Positions 29,325 through 39,474 of a stretch of 64,000 bases of DNA are shown here, piece by piece. The notes beneath the pieces are model-generated. The model saw only the letters and a list, made by a program, of their open reading frames with translations. It made no database searches and had not been told where the DNA came from. Every line of letters starts with the position of its first letter. Within the stretch, counting starts at the first letter, position 1. Position numbers and translations under genes: made by a program. Source of the DNA: Prochlorococcus sp. MIT 1223. GTDB taxonomy: Bacteria; Cyanobacteriota; Cyanobacteriia; PCC-6307; Cyanobiaceae. Location: assembly GCF_034092465.1 (NCBI RefSeq), contig NZ_CP139303.1:958865-1022864 (forward strand), given 5' to 3'.

Positions 29325-30251
29325 ATGAAACAACTATTTGTACTTGACCCCATCAAGCAAATCAATCCTTTAAAAGATTCATCTGCTGCATTAATGGAAG
29401 CAGCTCAAAGGCACGATATTGAAGTTTGGATTTGTTCGCCTTCAGACTTACAAGCAAGAGGTGATAAAGCCTGGGTAGCTGCGAGTTCAGTAAATACGAA
29501 GCCCTGGATTGAAGTACATCAATCTGAAAGTATTCCGTTATCGGATTTTTCTTGTATTTGGATGCGTAAAGATCCTCCTGTTGATGAAGCTTTTCTTTAT
29601 GCAACTCATTTATTAGAAGTTGCAGAAAGAGATGGAGTTCTTGTTTTAAACAAACCTGCCTCATTAAGAGCATGGAATGAAAAGCTTGGAGCATTACGTT
29701 TTAGTGATCTAATGGCACCAACTTTTGTTGCAAGCAGAGTTTCAGAGTTAGCAGCCTTTGCACAAGATCAAGGTGAAGTAGTAATTAAGCCATTGGGAGG
29801 GAAAGGAGGCCAAGGTGTTGTTCGTGTTGCTAATGCAGCACCTGGTCTCGAAGCATTGTTAGAACTAATTACTTCTCAAGAACAGTTACCGGTAATGATG
29901 CAAAAATTCCTGCCCAATGTAATGGAAGGTGACAAAAGGATTCTCTTAGTAAATGGAGAGCCATTAGGTGCAATTAATAGACGCCCAAAAAAAGGAGATT
30001 TTCGAAGTAATCTCGCTCTTGGAGGAAAGCCAGAAGCAACTGAATTAACTAATCGTGATAAAGAAATATGCAGCAACCTTAAACCTTCTTTAAGGCAAGA
30101 AGGTTTGTTTTTTGTAGGTATAGATGTTATTGGTGGGATGCTCAGTGAAATTAATGTAACAAGCCCAACTGGCATTAGAGAAATAGAGCAATTAACGACT
30201 ATTCCATTAGCAGATCAAGTTATAGAACATCTCTTGAAAATATTAGAATAA
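29325..30251 (+). CDS. gshB: Glutathione synthetase
   Basis: ATP-grasp enzyme (308 residues) joining gamma-glutamylcysteine and glycine. Motifs: [16 protein letters not shown] at the N-terminus, [46 protein letters not shown] and [19 protein letters not shown]. An upstream in-frame start at 29304 lies inside grxC; the ATG at 29325 matches where the family begins. Its last 37 bases overlap the convergent menF gene. Confidence 0.95.
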   Translation: MKQLFVLDPIKQINPLKDSSAALMEAAQRHDIEVWICSPSDLQARGDKAWVAASSVNTKPWIEVHQSESIPLSDFSCIWMRKDPPVDEAFLYATHLLEVAERDGVLVLNKPASLRAWNEKLGALRFSDLMAPTFVASRVSELAAFAQDQGEVVIKPLGGKGGQGVVRVANAAPGLEALLELITSQEQLPVMMQKFLPNVMEGDKRILLVNGEPLGAINRRPKKGDFRSNLALGGKPEATELTNRDKEICSNLKPSLRQEGLFFVGIDVIGGMLSEINVTSPTGIREIEQLTTIPLADQVIEHLLKILE

Positions 30252-31636
30252 GCACCATTACCCAAATTCAGCTGATTAGCTAATACAGCAAACTTTAGAG
30301 CTACTTCCTGCATTTCTCCTTCGATCGAAGATCCCTTAACTAAACCAGCGCCTGCAATTAAATCAAGTTGATTTCCACGTGAATAGCCACATCTAATAGC
30401 AACTCTAAAATCGGCGTTTCCATTAATATCTACCCAACCAATAGGCGCTGCATAACAACCTCTTTCAAATGGTTCTAGAGCTCTTAACCAATTCAATGCA
30501 TTTCTTCTTGGCAAACCAGCGACAGCTGGTGTTGGATGCAATGCACCTAACAAATGTAACGGCAATCTGTCTTTTGCTTTTGCAAAAATTGGCGTATGTA
30601 TATGAATAAGATCACCCTGTTTAAATAGCTCAGGTGCTCTAGGACTCTCAGGCTCTAAACCAAAATCAACAAGCTGTTCAACAATAGAAGACACTACCAA
30701 TGCATGTTCTCTAAGATTTTTTTCAGATCTCAATAAATCAATACTTTGAGAATTCTTATTCGCAGTACCTGCAAGAGCATCACTTCTAACTTGTCCTGAT
30801 TTAACACTCAAAAGTCTTTCTGGAGAAGCTCCAAAAAACGATTGTTCCTTATTCGTTCTCCAAAGAAATCGACAACTAGCCTCTTGATGATGCCGAAGCT
30901 TAGCAAGCATAAACAATGGGTCAAAAGGTTTCTCTAGAACAATTGATTGCCTGACAGCTAGTACTAGCTTCTTCAATTCGCCACTATTAACTAACTCAAT
31001 TCCCCTAGAAAGAGAAGGTCGGTAAGAGTTACACCAATTATTTCCCATAGAATGAACTAAATCCTTATCAAAAATCTGGCCAGAATGATCAAGAATTGAG
31101 TTACATAGATTATCTCTCATTAACCAAAGGTGTTCTGCTATTTCTCGAGCATCCGATTCGTGACTAACAACCGCATTAAGTCGTAGCCAAGCTAATTGAT
31201 TTTCACTTGTCAATTGCCACCTAGGCAAAACAGCTTGCAAAGTTGTTTTGCCTCCAATGTCTGTGTCCTGTTTAGCTATCTGCTCAAAAAAAGAAAAAGC
31301 CAATAAAACTCTGGGCTTGGCATGATTAGGTCCGTTTGGAGCTGCATCTATAAGTCGAGAAAAAGTCTCATCACAAAATCGTTGCGCAAGGTCAAATCTT
31401 TGTTGACCACCTAAATCAAAATGCTGACATTGACCTGCCGCAGCGATACATAATGAAGGCATGCAGTCCCATAAGAAACTAAATTGTTCGTGTCTGGCAA
31501 TTACTGGCAATTGAATTAACGGATCAATTAGCTTAATAGGTATGGCCAAACTTAAAACAAATTCATCAACATCCCTTTCATGCCAACACCTTGTTGATGC
31601 TGTCAAAATCTGGCTGAATGTTGAAACAGAATGCAT
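30215..31636 (-). CDS. menF: Isochorismate synthase (MenF/EntC family)
   Basis: Chorismate-binding enzyme (473 residues) converting chorismate to isochorismate, the first committed step to phylloquinone. C-terminal motifs: [67 protein letters not shown] and RVAIRCG...[14 protein letters not shown]. The N-terminal half is divergent, as usual. It is divergent from menA with only 33 bases between the starts, so the promoters must overlap. Confidence 0.9.
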   Translation of the reverse strand: MHSVSTFSQILTASTRCWHERDVDEFVLSLAIPIKLIDPLIQLPVIARHEQFSFLWDCMPSLCIAAAGQCQHFDLGGQQRFDLAQRFCDETFSRLIDAAPNGPNHAKPRVLLAFSFFEQIAKQDTDIGGKTTLQAVLPRWQLTSENQLAWLRLNAVVSHESDAREIAEHLWLMRDNLCNSILDHSGQIFDKDLVHSMGNNWCNSYRPSLSRGIELVNSGELKKLVLAVRQSIVLEKPFDPLFMLAKLRHHQEASCRFLWRTNKEQSFFGASPERLLSVKSGQVRSDALAGTANKNSQSIDLLRSEKNLREHALVVSSIVEQLVDFGLEPESPRAPELFKQGDLIHIHTPIFAKAKDRLPLHLLGALHPTPAVAGLPRRNALNWLRALEPFERGCYAAPIGWVDINGNADFRVAIRCGYSRGNQLDLIAGAGLVKGSSIEGEMQEVALKFAVLANQLNLGNGAYSNIFKRCSIT

Positions 31637-31669
31637 ATGGAATCAGGTCTTCATTAACAACCTATTCAA

Positions 31670-32689
31670 ATGTATCAATCGTCACTAACAATAGAGGAAA
31701 CTGATTTTATGCGATACACAAAAAAACAAGAATCGGTGAAATTATCAAAAACTGAAAACAAGCGCCTATGGCAAGCTGCTATTAAATGGCCATTGTACTC
31801 AGTCGCAATAATGCCAGTATTTCTTGCTGGAAGTTGGGCATATGCTAATGGTCAACCTATTCGCTGGGAACAATTTTTTGGATTTCTCATTGCTGCAATA
31901 CTTTTATTAATTTGGGAAAATTTAACCAATGATATTTTTGATGCAGATACAGGAGTAGATCAATTTAAACTTCATTCAGTGGTCGCATTAGTTGGACGAC
32001 GACAACTGATTGCAAGATTAGCCTACTTATCACTGGGATTGGGCTTATTACTTATATTCCTTTTAGGTACAAGAAGTAATCCATATGTATTACCTCTTGT
32101 AATGGGTAGTTGTTTCCTCGGGTATGTCTATCAGGGCCCACCCTTTCGACTGGGGTATCAAGGGCTTGGAGAACCCTTGTGCTGGCTTGCATTTGGACCT
32201 TTTGCAACATCTGCCGCTTTGTTAGTTATATCTCCAAGTAGTCAATATCAAAATCATATTCCTTGGAGTACAGCAGGCTTAATTGGGAGTGGGCCAGCAC
32301 TTGCTACAACTTTGGTTTTATTTTGTTCGCATTTTCATCAAACTGTTCAAGATGCCGCACATGGCAAAAAAACCTCTTTAGTTCGTCTCGGAACTCATCG
32401 TGCAGCAAACCTTGTACCTTGGCTCATTGTATTAATTTTAGTACTTGAGATTGTACCAATTTTCACGAGAAGTCTTCCCATATCAGCTCTTCTAGGATTA
32501 ATTGCACTCCCTTCCGGTATGAAACTAATAAATTTACTCAAAAAACATCACAATTTCCCTGAGCTCATTTCAGATAGTAAGTTTCTTGCGCTTAGATTTC
32601 AAACATTAAATGGATTTGGACTATGTCTTGGTTTTACATTAGCTCCCTATTTAGAAAGCAATATCGGAAATTTAATAATGAATAAATGA
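31670..32689 (+). CDS. menA: 1,4-dihydroxy-2-naphthoate phytyltransferase
   Basis: UbiA-family prenyltransferase (339 residues, about eight or nine membrane helices) attaching the phytyl chain to dihydroxynaphthoate in phylloquinone synthesis. The first Asp-rich site is in NLTNDIFDADTGVDQFK; the second is in FHQTVQDAAHGKKTSLVRLG. Start at ATG 31670; a second ATG 13 codons on is possible. Its TGA overlaps the menC ATG (ATGA). Confidence 0.93.
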   Translation: MYQSSLTIEETDFMRYTKKQESVKLSKTENKRLWQAAIKWPLYSVAIMPVFLAGSWAYANGQPIRWEQFFGFLIAAILLLIWENLTNDIFDADTGVDQFKLHSVVALVGRRQLIARLAYLSLGLGLLLIFLLGTRSNPYVLPLVMGSCFLGYVYQGPPFRLGYQGLGEPLCWLAFGPFATSAALLVISPSSQYQNHIPWSTAGLIGSGPALATTLVLFCSHFHQTVQDAAHGKKTSLVRLGTHRAANLVPWLIVLILVLEIVPIFTRSLPISALLGLIALPSGMKLINLLKKHHNFPELISDSKFLALRFQTLNGFGLCLGFTLAPYLESNIGNLIMNK

Positions 32690-33654
32690 ATCTGTCTTTA
32701 CAAATAAAACCATTTGCTTTTTCTTTAAAAAGGCCCTTACAAACTGCACAAGGTATTCTGGCAAATAAAGAAGGTTGGTTATTAAAGGTTACAAATTCAT
32801 CAGGGAAGTGTGGATGGGGAGAAGTCTCTCCAATTGATTCTCAAGAAATCAAGCAATGTAAAACAATACTAGATTCAATTAGTAAGTGTGCAGATCGAGA
32901 TGTTTTAGAAGAGTCAATAACAAAAGGTCCAGGAGCTTTAGGTTTTGGGCTTGGATCAGCCTTGGCCGACCTAGATGAAGCAATGAGATCAGGCCCTGCT
33001 CAATGCTGGCTCCCCCCCCCGCAATCAGCAATTCTTCTCAGAAGCGGAAAATCTTTTTTAAAAGACTTAGAGTCTTACCTAGAACACTCTTACAAAAGGA
33101 AAGAAGTCTTAACTTTTAAATTAAAAGTTGCTATCAAGCCTAATGATATCGAAAGAACAATGATATCTAAAGTTTTAGAGCGACTACCAATGAATTATCG
33201 GCTCAGGTTGGATGCAAATTCAGGATGGGATCGGTGCCAAGCTCTAGAATGGGCAAATTATTTTCTCAATGATGTTCGTCTTGAATGGATAGAACAACCT
33301 CTGCATACAGACGATATTAAGGGTTTAATGGATTTGGCTAAGATTATTCCTATTGCTTTAGATGAATCACTGATCAAATATCCGGCATTACGAAAGAATT
33401 GGAAAAGCTGGCAAATTAGACATCCAACATTAGAAGGTGATCCAAGGGTATTGCTTAAGAGCTTGCAAGATGGGAAAACTAATATCGCTATAAGTACAGC
33501 ATTTGAAACAGGGATTGGTCGTCGATGGGTTAATCATCTTGCAGCAATCCAGCAAACAACTCAAACACCTACAGCGCCTGGATTAGCTCCAGGCTGGCTT
33601 CCTAGCAGTAATTTATTTAGTCATAATCCAAAAATTGTTTGGGATACAGTATGA
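32686..33654 (+). CDS. menC: o-Succinylbenzoate synthase
   Basis: Enolase-superfamily enzyme (322 residues) dehydrating SHCHC to o-succinylbenzoate for phylloquinone. The KxK base motif (K145-L-K147) is present, as are the metal ligands D176 (LDANSG), E203 (IEQP) and D226 (ALDES). The second active-site Lys of the family (IKPT in E. coli) appears as H246 in IRHPTLEGDP. A run of nine C at 33012-33020 encodes part of a LPPPQ stretch near residues 109-113. ATGA overlaps on both sides link it to menA and menE. Confidence 0.88.
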   Translation: MNLSLQIKPFAFSLKRPLQTAQGILANKEGWLLKVTNSSGKCGWGEVSPIDSQEIKQCKTILDSISKCADRDVLEESITKGPGALGFGLGSALADLDEAMRSGPAQCWLPPPQSAILLRSGKSFLKDLESYLEHSYKRKEVLTFKLKVAIKPNDIERTMISKVLERLPMNYRLRLDANSGWDRCQALEWANYFLNDVRLEWIEQPLHTDDIKGLMDLAKIIPIALDESLIKYPALRKNWKSWQIRHPTLEGDPRVLLKSLQDGKTNIAISTAFETGIGRRWVNHLAAIQQTTQTPTAPGLAPGWLPSSNLFSHNPKIVWDTV

Positions 33655-34892
33655 AAGAAATCAAATACCTACGATGCGATCCTTACAATGCCACAAAGTG
33701 CTCTAAGAAACTCTTTCAAGAGTTAAAACAAGGCCATTGGGTGGAATTACTGAATAAACAAGGAGAGCAAAGACGGCTACCAGTGGAAAAGTTTCCAAAA
33801 GGGCCTGGGGTAATTATTTCTAGTGGAGGAAGCACGGGAACCCCGCATAAATGTTTACATCCCTCAGATCATCTCAATAGATCTGCAATCGCAACAGCAC
33901 ACTGGCTTAAATCACAAGGAATAAAACCTGAAGAAAGTATCATATTTAATCCACTGCCTTTGAATCATGTAAGCGGCTTAATGCCATGGTGGAGAAGCCA
34001 ATTCTGGGAAACAAAGCATGAATGGATTTCACCACTGTTAATGAAATCTCCCCCTTTATTAGAAGAATCTTTTAATTCAAGATTTTCAGACGATCAACAT
34101 CCAAAGCTATTATCTCTAGTCCCCCTTCAACTAAAACGTTTGCTAGATAAATCTGCAGGAATAAGATGGTTGAAATTATTTGATGTTATTTGGGTTGGGG
34201 GATCATCACTTAACGAAGTACTAGCAGAACAAGCGAGAAAAGCCAAGATCAGATTAGCTCCTTGTTATGGAGCAACTGAAACCATGGCGATGGTTACTGC
34301 AGTAATACCTACTAGTTTTCTTCAAGGAGAAACAGGAGTGGGGTCTCCACTCGTAGATGTTGAGTTACGTATTGCTAGCAATCAAACTCTAGAAATACGT
34401 ACGCCAAGAATCGCAAATGCAATTTGGACTAATGGTCAGTTAAAAAACATCAAAAGTAGTGATGGATGGTGGCGTTCAAGTGACGTAGCCAAGGTAATAA
34501 ACAAAAAAGGGGAAGAAAGATTGATTATTCTTGGGAGGCTTGATAATGCAGTTCATTCTGGATCGGAAACTATTTTCCCAGACAAGATTGAAGAGAGGCT
34601 AAGCGACGTAGCTAAAAAAGCTCATATTCCTGTTGAATTAATATTAGTCACTTCAATTGCAGATAAAGAGTGGGAAAAAAGATTAATAGTACTTGTACGA
34701 TTAAAAGAAGATTCTAATGAAAAAGATTCACTAAGAATATTCAATGAGCTGAAGTCCTTAGTTACATCATGGCAACCAGCCGAGCGACCAAAAGATTGGT
34801 ATCACTGCAAAGAACTTACAATCGAAATGAATGGGAAATGGAATTTTGATAAATGGATAACATGGGTAAAAAATGAAAAACCAATTCTTTAA
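33651..34892 (+). CDS. menE: o-Succinylbenzoate-CoA ligase
   Basis: Adenylate-forming (ANL) enzyme of 413 residues that activates o-succinylbenzoate with CoA. The P-loop reads SSGGSTGTPH, with His where the family motif has Lys/Arg; the A5 motif is PCYGATETMA; GWWRSSDVAKV and ILGRLDNAVHSGSETIFPDKIE form the A7/A8 region. The ATG at 33651 overlaps the menC stop; a TTG four codons earlier is less likely. Ends in a four-base convergent overlap with the thioesterase gene. Confidence 0.87.
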   Translation: MKEIKYLRCDPYNATKCSKKLFQELKQGHWVELLNKQGEQRRLPVEKFPKGPGVIISSGGSTGTPHKCLHPSDHLNRSAIATAHWLKSQGIKPEESIIFNPLPLNHVSGLMPWWRSQFWETKHEWISPLLMKSPPLLEESFNSRFSDDQHPKLLSLVPLQLKRLLDKSAGIRWLKLFDVIWVGGSSLNEVLAEQARKAKIRLAPCYGATETMAMVTAVIPTSFLQGETGVGSPLVDVELRIASNQTLEIRTPRIANAIWTNGQLKNIKSSDGWWRSSDVAKVINKKGEERLIILGRLDNAVHSGSETIFPDKIEERLSDVAKKAHIPVELILVTSIADKEWEKRLIVLVRLKEDSNEKDSLRIFNELKSLVTSWQPAERPKDWYHCKELTIEMNGKWNFDKWITWVKNEKPIL

Positions 34893-35356
34893 ACAGAAGT
34901 AACACCTGAATTAAGTGATGAAGCTTCTAACCAACGATCAATATTATCTGGTAAAGGACACCGTTTTCTTGAATGCGAGTTAATCGATTTATGCCTAATA
35001 ATGCCTACTGCTACATCTTTATTAGCTATTTTGAAGATTGTCTCAACTTTAAAAGAACCTGCATCAAGTCTTCTAGGTAGCAGTATTATGTCCAAATGGT
35101 CTCCTACAACAATAGGGGATAAAAAGCGTGCATCACAATGAACTATTGGCAAGTAGGTAGTAACAACATCTGTCTCTTGGACTAAATTTGGGAAAATTTC
35201 TTTAGGAGACAACCCATAAAGTTCCAGGCTCTCTTCCCAAGATTCATGACACCATTTTAGTAATTGATAAAAATGGATAACACCAGCAGCATCAGTGTCG
35301 CCAAAGCGAACAATACGTTTTAGGTTTAACCAAGACTCAGGATTGATAGACAACAA
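34889..35356 (-). CDS. 1,4-dihydroxy-2-naphthoyl-CoA thioesterase
   Basis: Hotdog-fold 4HBT-type thioesterase (155 residues) resembling the cyanobacterial DHNA-CoA hydrolase of phylloquinone synthesis (Synechocystis Slr0204 type). The signature FGDTDAAGVIHFYQLLKWCHESWEE holds the catalytic Asp. It lies next to menA-C-E, which supports the role, but is read from the opposite strand just eight bases after ndhH and so probably belongs to the ndhH transcript. The start is one of two tandem TTG codons at 35356/35353. Confidence 0.85.
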   Translation of the reverse strand: MLSINPESWLNLKRIVRFGDTDAAGVIHFYQLLKWCHESWEESLELYGLSPKEIFPNLVQETDVVTTYLPIVHCDARFLSPIVVGDHLDIILLPRRLDAGSFKVETIFKIANKDVAVGIIRHKSINSHSRKRCPLPDNIDRWLEASSLNSGVTSV

Positions 35357-35364
35357 GACTTTCT

Positions 35365-36549
35365 TTAACGATCAACTGATCCCATAATGACATCAATAGA
35401 ACCAAGTATTGCCATAATATCTGCAACTTTTGCACCCTTAAGGATATGTGGAAGAATTTGTAAATTATTTAAATCAGCTGCCCGAATTTTAAATCTCCAG
35501 GGAGTTACATCATTTTTCCCTTGAATAAATACACCAATTTCTCCTTTACCAGATTCAAGTCGAGTATAAAGTTCACCATTTGGGATTTTGAAAGTTGGTG
35601 CAACCTTTTTTGCTACATACTGATAATCAAATCCTGCAAAATCACTTTTTTTTCCATCCTTTAAACGATGAGCTTCTAAGTTCTCAGTTGGTCCTCCTGG
35701 AATCATTTCACAAGCTTGGTTTAAAATTTTTAATGATTGTCTCATTTCCTCTATGCGAACTCGATAACGGGCATAGCAATCTCCTTCTTTCTCGCAAGCA
35801 ACTTGCCAATCAAAATCGTCATAACATTCATAGTGATCAACTTTTCTCAAATCCCATGGAACTCCTGATGCTCTCAGCATTGGCCCAGATAAGCTCCAAT
35901 TAATAGCCTGTTCCTTTTCAATAGTTCCTAAACCTTCAATCCTTCTACGAAAAATTGGATTATTAGTAATTAATTTCTCATATTCATCAATCTTAGGACC
36001 AAACCATTCACAAAAATCCTTACATTTCTCTAGCCAACCCCATGGCAAATCACATGCAACCCCTCCTATACGGAAAAAATTATTATTTATGAGTCTTTGA
36101 CCTGTAGCAGCCTCCCAAAGGTCATAGATCATTTCCCGCTCACGAAAAATATAAAAGAAAGGTGTTTGAGCTCCTACATCTGCAAGAAATGGCCCTAACC
36201 ACAAAAGATGATTAGCTATTCTATTAAGTTCGAGCATCAATACTCTTATATAACTAGCCCTTTTGGGGACAGAAATATTAGCCAATCTTTCTGGAGCGTT
36301 AACAACTATTGCTTCATAAAACATTCCTGCCGCATAGTCCATCCGACTTACATATGGGACAAACATCACATTTGTTCTATTTTCTGCGATTTTTTCCATC
36401 CCACGATGTAAATAACCAATAACAGGTTCACAATCAACAACATCTTCACCATCAAGTGTTACTACTAAACGCAAAACACCATGCATAGAAGGATGATGAG
36501 GGCCAAAATTGACCACCATAGGCTCCGTACGTGTTTCCAGCTGCGTCAT
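35365..36549 (-). CDS. ndhH: NDH-1 subunit H (49-kDa homologue)
   Basis: NdhH (394 residues) is the peripheral-arm subunit of the photosynthetic NDH-1 complex, lining the quinone site. Landmarks: [44 protein letters not shown] and the C-terminal [17 protein letters not shown] at 36549, only 45 bases from the divergent rsmH. Confidence 0.98.
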   Translation of the reverse strand: MTQLETRTEPMVVNFGPHHPSMHGVLRLVVTLDGEDVVDCEPVIGYLHRGMEKIAENRTNVMFVPYVSRMDYAAGMFYEAIVVNAPERLANISVPKRASYIRVLMLELNRIANHLLWLGPFLADVGAQTPFFYIFREREMIYDLWEAATGQRLINNNFFRIGGVACDLPWGWLEKCKDFCEWFGPKIDEYEKLITNNPIFRRRIEGLGTIEKEQAINWSLSGPMLRASGVPWDLRKVDHYECYDDFDWQVACEKEGDCYARYRVRIEEMRQSLKILNQACEMIPGGPTENLEAHRLKDGKKSDFAGFDYQYVAKKVAPTFKIPNGELYTRLESGKGEIGVFIQGKNDVTPWRFKIRAADLNNLQILPHILKGAKVADIMAILGSIDVIMGSVDR

Positions 36550-36594
36550 TTGGCCAAGGAAAACAGGGCAATAATGAGATATTAGTCAGTAGTT

Positions 36595-37500
36595 ATGCAA
36601 GACGTATCTTCTCTTCATGCTTTCAACTTTAATCATTTGCCCGTCCTCGCAAATGAAGTTGTTGAATGGATGAATGAAATCCCTAAAGCTATTCGTAAAG
36701 AAGGAGTTCTGATTGATGCAACCATTGGTGGTGGTGGACACTCTGCTTTGCTTTTGAAAAGTTTTCCAGAAATAAGAGTTATTGGAATAGATCAAGACCC
36801 AATAGCGAGGGCAGCATCCTCCGAACATTTAAAGGAATTTGGAAACAGAGTAGAAATTGTAGATGCAAATTTTGGCCATTATATTCCAAGACAAAAGGTA
36901 ATGATGGTATTAGCAGATTTAGGAATAAGTAGTCATCAACTGGACACTCCATTGAGAGGATTTAGTTTTCAATCTAATGGTCCAATTGATATGCGAATGA
37001 ATCCAATAAATGGAGTTAGTGCGGAAAACTTAATTGAACAATTAGATGAAAATAGTCTTGCTGATATTATCTATAATTTTGGTGAAGAAAGGCTTTCAAG
37101 AAGGATTGCCCGTAGGATCAAAAAAGATCTAAAAGAAAATGGAGCTTATAAGGGAACAAAAGATTTAGCATATGCAATTGCTGGGTGCTATCCTCCTAAA
37201 TTACGCAAAAGTCGAATTCATCCTGCAACAAAAACATTCCAAGCCTTACGTATAGCAGTAAACAATGAATTAGAGGCACTTGATACTCTTCTTTTAAAAG
37301 GCCCAGACTGGCTTATTTCAGGTGGTTTATTAGGTATAATAAGTTTTCATTCTCTTGAAGATCGTAGAGTAAAAAATGCCTTTAAATCTGATGATCGTCT
37401 TGAAAGGTTAACTAAAAAACCAATAACAGCGGCTCCAGAAGAAACGTCAAAAAACCCCAGAAGTAGGAGCGCAAAGCTTCGGGTTAGCAAGAAAAAATGA
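36595..37500 (+). CDS. rsmH: 16S rRNA m4C1402 methyltransferase RsmH
   Basis: RsmH/MraW (301 residues) N4-methylates C1402 of 16S rRNA. Begins [16 protein letters not shown] site [43 protein letters not shown]; and the C-terminal [16 protein letters not shown]. It is not in a dcw cluster here, as is common in cyanobacteria. Convergent with the cysteine desulfurase, with only four bases between the stop codons. Confidence 0.96.
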   Translation: MQDVSSLHAFNFNHLPVLANEVVEWMNEIPKAIRKEGVLIDATIGGGGHSALLLKSFPEIRVIGIDQDPIARAASSEHLKEFGNRVEIVDANFGHYIPRQKVMMVLADLGISSHQLDTPLRGFSFQSNGPIDMRMNPINGVSAENLIEQLDENSLADIIYNFGEERLSRRIARRIKKDLKENGAYKGTKDLAYAIAGCYPPKLRKSRIHPATKTFQALRIAVNNELEALDTLLLKGPDWLISGGLLGIISFHSLEDRRVKNAFKSDDRLERLTKKPITAAPEETSKNPRSRSAKLRVSKKK

Positions 37501-37504
37501 TGAA

Positions 37505-38653
37505 TCAGTTTCTCTGTAAATTTACAACTTTAGAAATAATTTCTATAGCTTTTTTAATATCATGCATTCTTGTTCCCCTACCTAAACTCAATCTTAAGGA
37601 GGCCTCAGTTTCTTTAAGATTAAGTCCAAGAGACAATAAAACATGTGAAGGTGCTCCATTACTACATGACGAGCCACTAGTACAATGAATAAACGATTTC
37701 AATTCTTTATGTAAGCGATTTCCATTCACGCCATTAAATGAAATATTGAGATTATGTGGAAGTCGTTTTTCCATTGAACCATTAATAATTAAATTAGGTA
37801 ATCTATTTTTTAATCCACATAGAAGGTGATTGCGCAAAAGTTCTAAACTTTGATTGTTCTGATTAATATTTTTATATGCTATTTCTACGGCTTTGGCAAA
37901 TCCAACAATAAGAGGAACTGGGAGTGTTCCTGGCCTCAAGCCTTCTTCTTGCCCCCCTCCCCATTGAAGAGGAATAATAGATAAACCATCTTGAATTATT
38001 AATCCACCAATCCCTTTTGGCCCGTAAATTTTATGTGCACTTAGACTACAAAAATCAATATCATTTTCTACAAAATCTAAAGGAACATAACCAAAGCCCT
38101 GAGCCGCATCAGTATGAAAGGCGATTCCTCTCTGCTTACATAACAAAGAGATTTCATGAATAGGTTGTATTACTCCAATTTCATTATTGGCAAGCATCAC
38201 ACTAACTAGAACAGTATCTTCTTCAAAGGCTTCTTCTAAAAGATCTAATGATATAAGCCCTTCTTGATTAGGTTTTAAAACTGTCAACCTAAACCCTTCT
38301 TTTTCTAATTGGCGCATTGGATCCAGTACAGCGCGATGTTCTGTTTCCATAGTTATCAAATGACCAGGAAAACCTTTTTCTATAACTCTTGAACGAGCAT
38401 GACCAAGCAACGCTAAATTATTGGCTTCTGTCGCTCCGCTAGTAAAAATTAATCGTTCTGGCTTAACGTTTACATATGAAGCAATTTGTTCTCTAGCAAG
38501 ACCAATAGCAGCAGATCCATGCAACCCCAAACGATTTTGACGATTGGACGGATTTCCCCAAAATTCATCCCAATAGGGCCTCATAGCCTCTATTACCTCT
38601 AAATCGCAAGGGGTACTCGATTGATAATCAAAAGGTAAAGGACAATTTGTCAT
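37505..38653 (-). CDS. nifS: Cysteine desulfurase (NifS/IscS type)
   Basis: PLP enzyme (382 residues) taking sulfur from cysteine for Fe-S clusters or thio-cofactors. FTSGATEANNLALLG near the N-terminus, HTDAAQGFG, PLP lysine in SLSAHKIYGPKGIGG, and the mobile sulfur-carrying Cys in IHCTSGSSCSNGAPS. No scaffold gene (iscU, nifU) is adjacent. ATG at 38653. Confidence 0.9.
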   Translation of the reverse strand: MTNCPLPFDYQSSTPCDLEVIEAMRPYWDEFWGNPSNRQNRLGLHGSAAIGLAREQIASYVNVKPERLIFTSGATEANNLALLGHARSRVIEKGFPGHLITMETEHRAVLDPMRQLEKEGFRLTVLKPNQEGLISLDLLEEAFEEDTVLVSVMLANNEIGVIQPIHEISLLCKQRGIAFHTDAAQGFGYVPLDFVENDIDFCSLSAHKIYGPKGIGGLIIQDGLSIIPLQWGGGQEEGLRPGTLPVPLIVGFAKAVEIAYKNINQNNQSLELLRNHLLCGLKNRLPNLIINGSMEKRLPHNLNISFNGVNGNRLHKELKSFIHCTSGSSCSNGAPSHVLLSLGLNLKETEASLRLSLGRGTRMHDIKKAIEIISKVVNLQRN

Positions 38654-38736
38654 AGATGAACTAGAAAGAGTTGTTCAGAGTTGAATATCCTTAGAGAAAT
38701 CACTTTTTGATTCTCAAAAATTATCATTGCTTTGTT

Positions 38737-39462
38737 ATGCCTGAAATTACTCCTCCAAATATAGAAGTTACTCAACAGCCAAGAGTTTTATTGGTTGACG
38801 ACGAACCTGGAATTAGGACTGCCGTTCAAGCTTATTTAACAGATGAAGGATTCGATGTTACGACTGCAATAGATGGCGAAGATGGTTGGGAAAAAGCCCA
38901 AAAAATCAGTCCAGACGTCATAATTAGTGATGTAATGATGCCTAGATGTGATGGATATGGCCTCCTAAAGCTAATCAGAGAAGATGAAAGACTAGGGGGA
39001 ACACCAGTAATATTTCTTACTGCAAAAGGAATGACTATTGATAGAACACAAGGATATCAAGCAGGTGTAGATGATTACATACCCAAACCCTTTGACCCTG
39101 ATGAATTAGTAGCTCGAGTGCGCAATGTTGTTAAAAGGCAAGAAAGACTATTAACAGAAGCTGCAAGATTTGCTGACACAGATGTAGGACAAATGGCAAG
39201 GCAAATAACTGAAATCCGTTCAATGCTTACTCAAGCTGAAAACCCATCAAAGAAAAATGATCTAATACCAAATTTCACACCAAGAGAGGCAAGTGTCCTT
39301 CAACTAGTAGCAGAAGGTCTTATGAATAAAGAAATTGCTAGGCAATTAGAGACATCAATTCGTAATGTTGAAAAATATGTAAGTCGTCTTTTTATTAAAA
39401 CCGGTACTTCAAGTAGAACGGAATTAGTTCGTTATGCACTTGAAAATCATTTAGTCACATAA
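38737..39462 (+). CDS. Ycf29-like response regulator, receiver plus LuxR-type HTH
   Basis: Two-domain response regulator (241 residues). Receiver: VLLVDDEPGIRTA, phosphorylation Asp in VIISDVMMPRCDGYG, VIFLTAKGM and a conserved Lys in YIPKPFDPDEL. C-terminal NarL/LuxR DNA-binding domain: FTPREASVLQLVAEGLMNKEIA and RNVEKYVSRLFIKTGTSSR. It resembles plastid Ycf29. The frame opens at 38707 with a TTG, but the ATG at 38737 is a better start. No sensor kinase is adjacent. Confidence 0.85.
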   Translation: MPEITPPNIEVTQQPRVLLVDDEPGIRTAVQAYLTDEGFDVTTAIDGEDGWEKAQKISPDVIISDVMMPRCDGYGLLKLIREDERLGGTPVIFLTAKGMTIDRTQGYQAGVDDYIPKPFDPDELVARVRNVVKRQERLLTEAARFADTDVGQMARQITEIRSMLTQAENPSKKNDLIPNFTPREASVLQLVAEGLMNKEIARQLETSIRNVEKYVSRLFIKTGTSSRTELVRYALENHLVT

Positions 39463-39474
39463 AAGTTTTATTAT

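Noticed and set aside
36586-36828. 80-codon minus-strand frame at the rsmH start
   Set aside because: Entirely antisense to the conserved SAM-binding N-terminus of RsmH.
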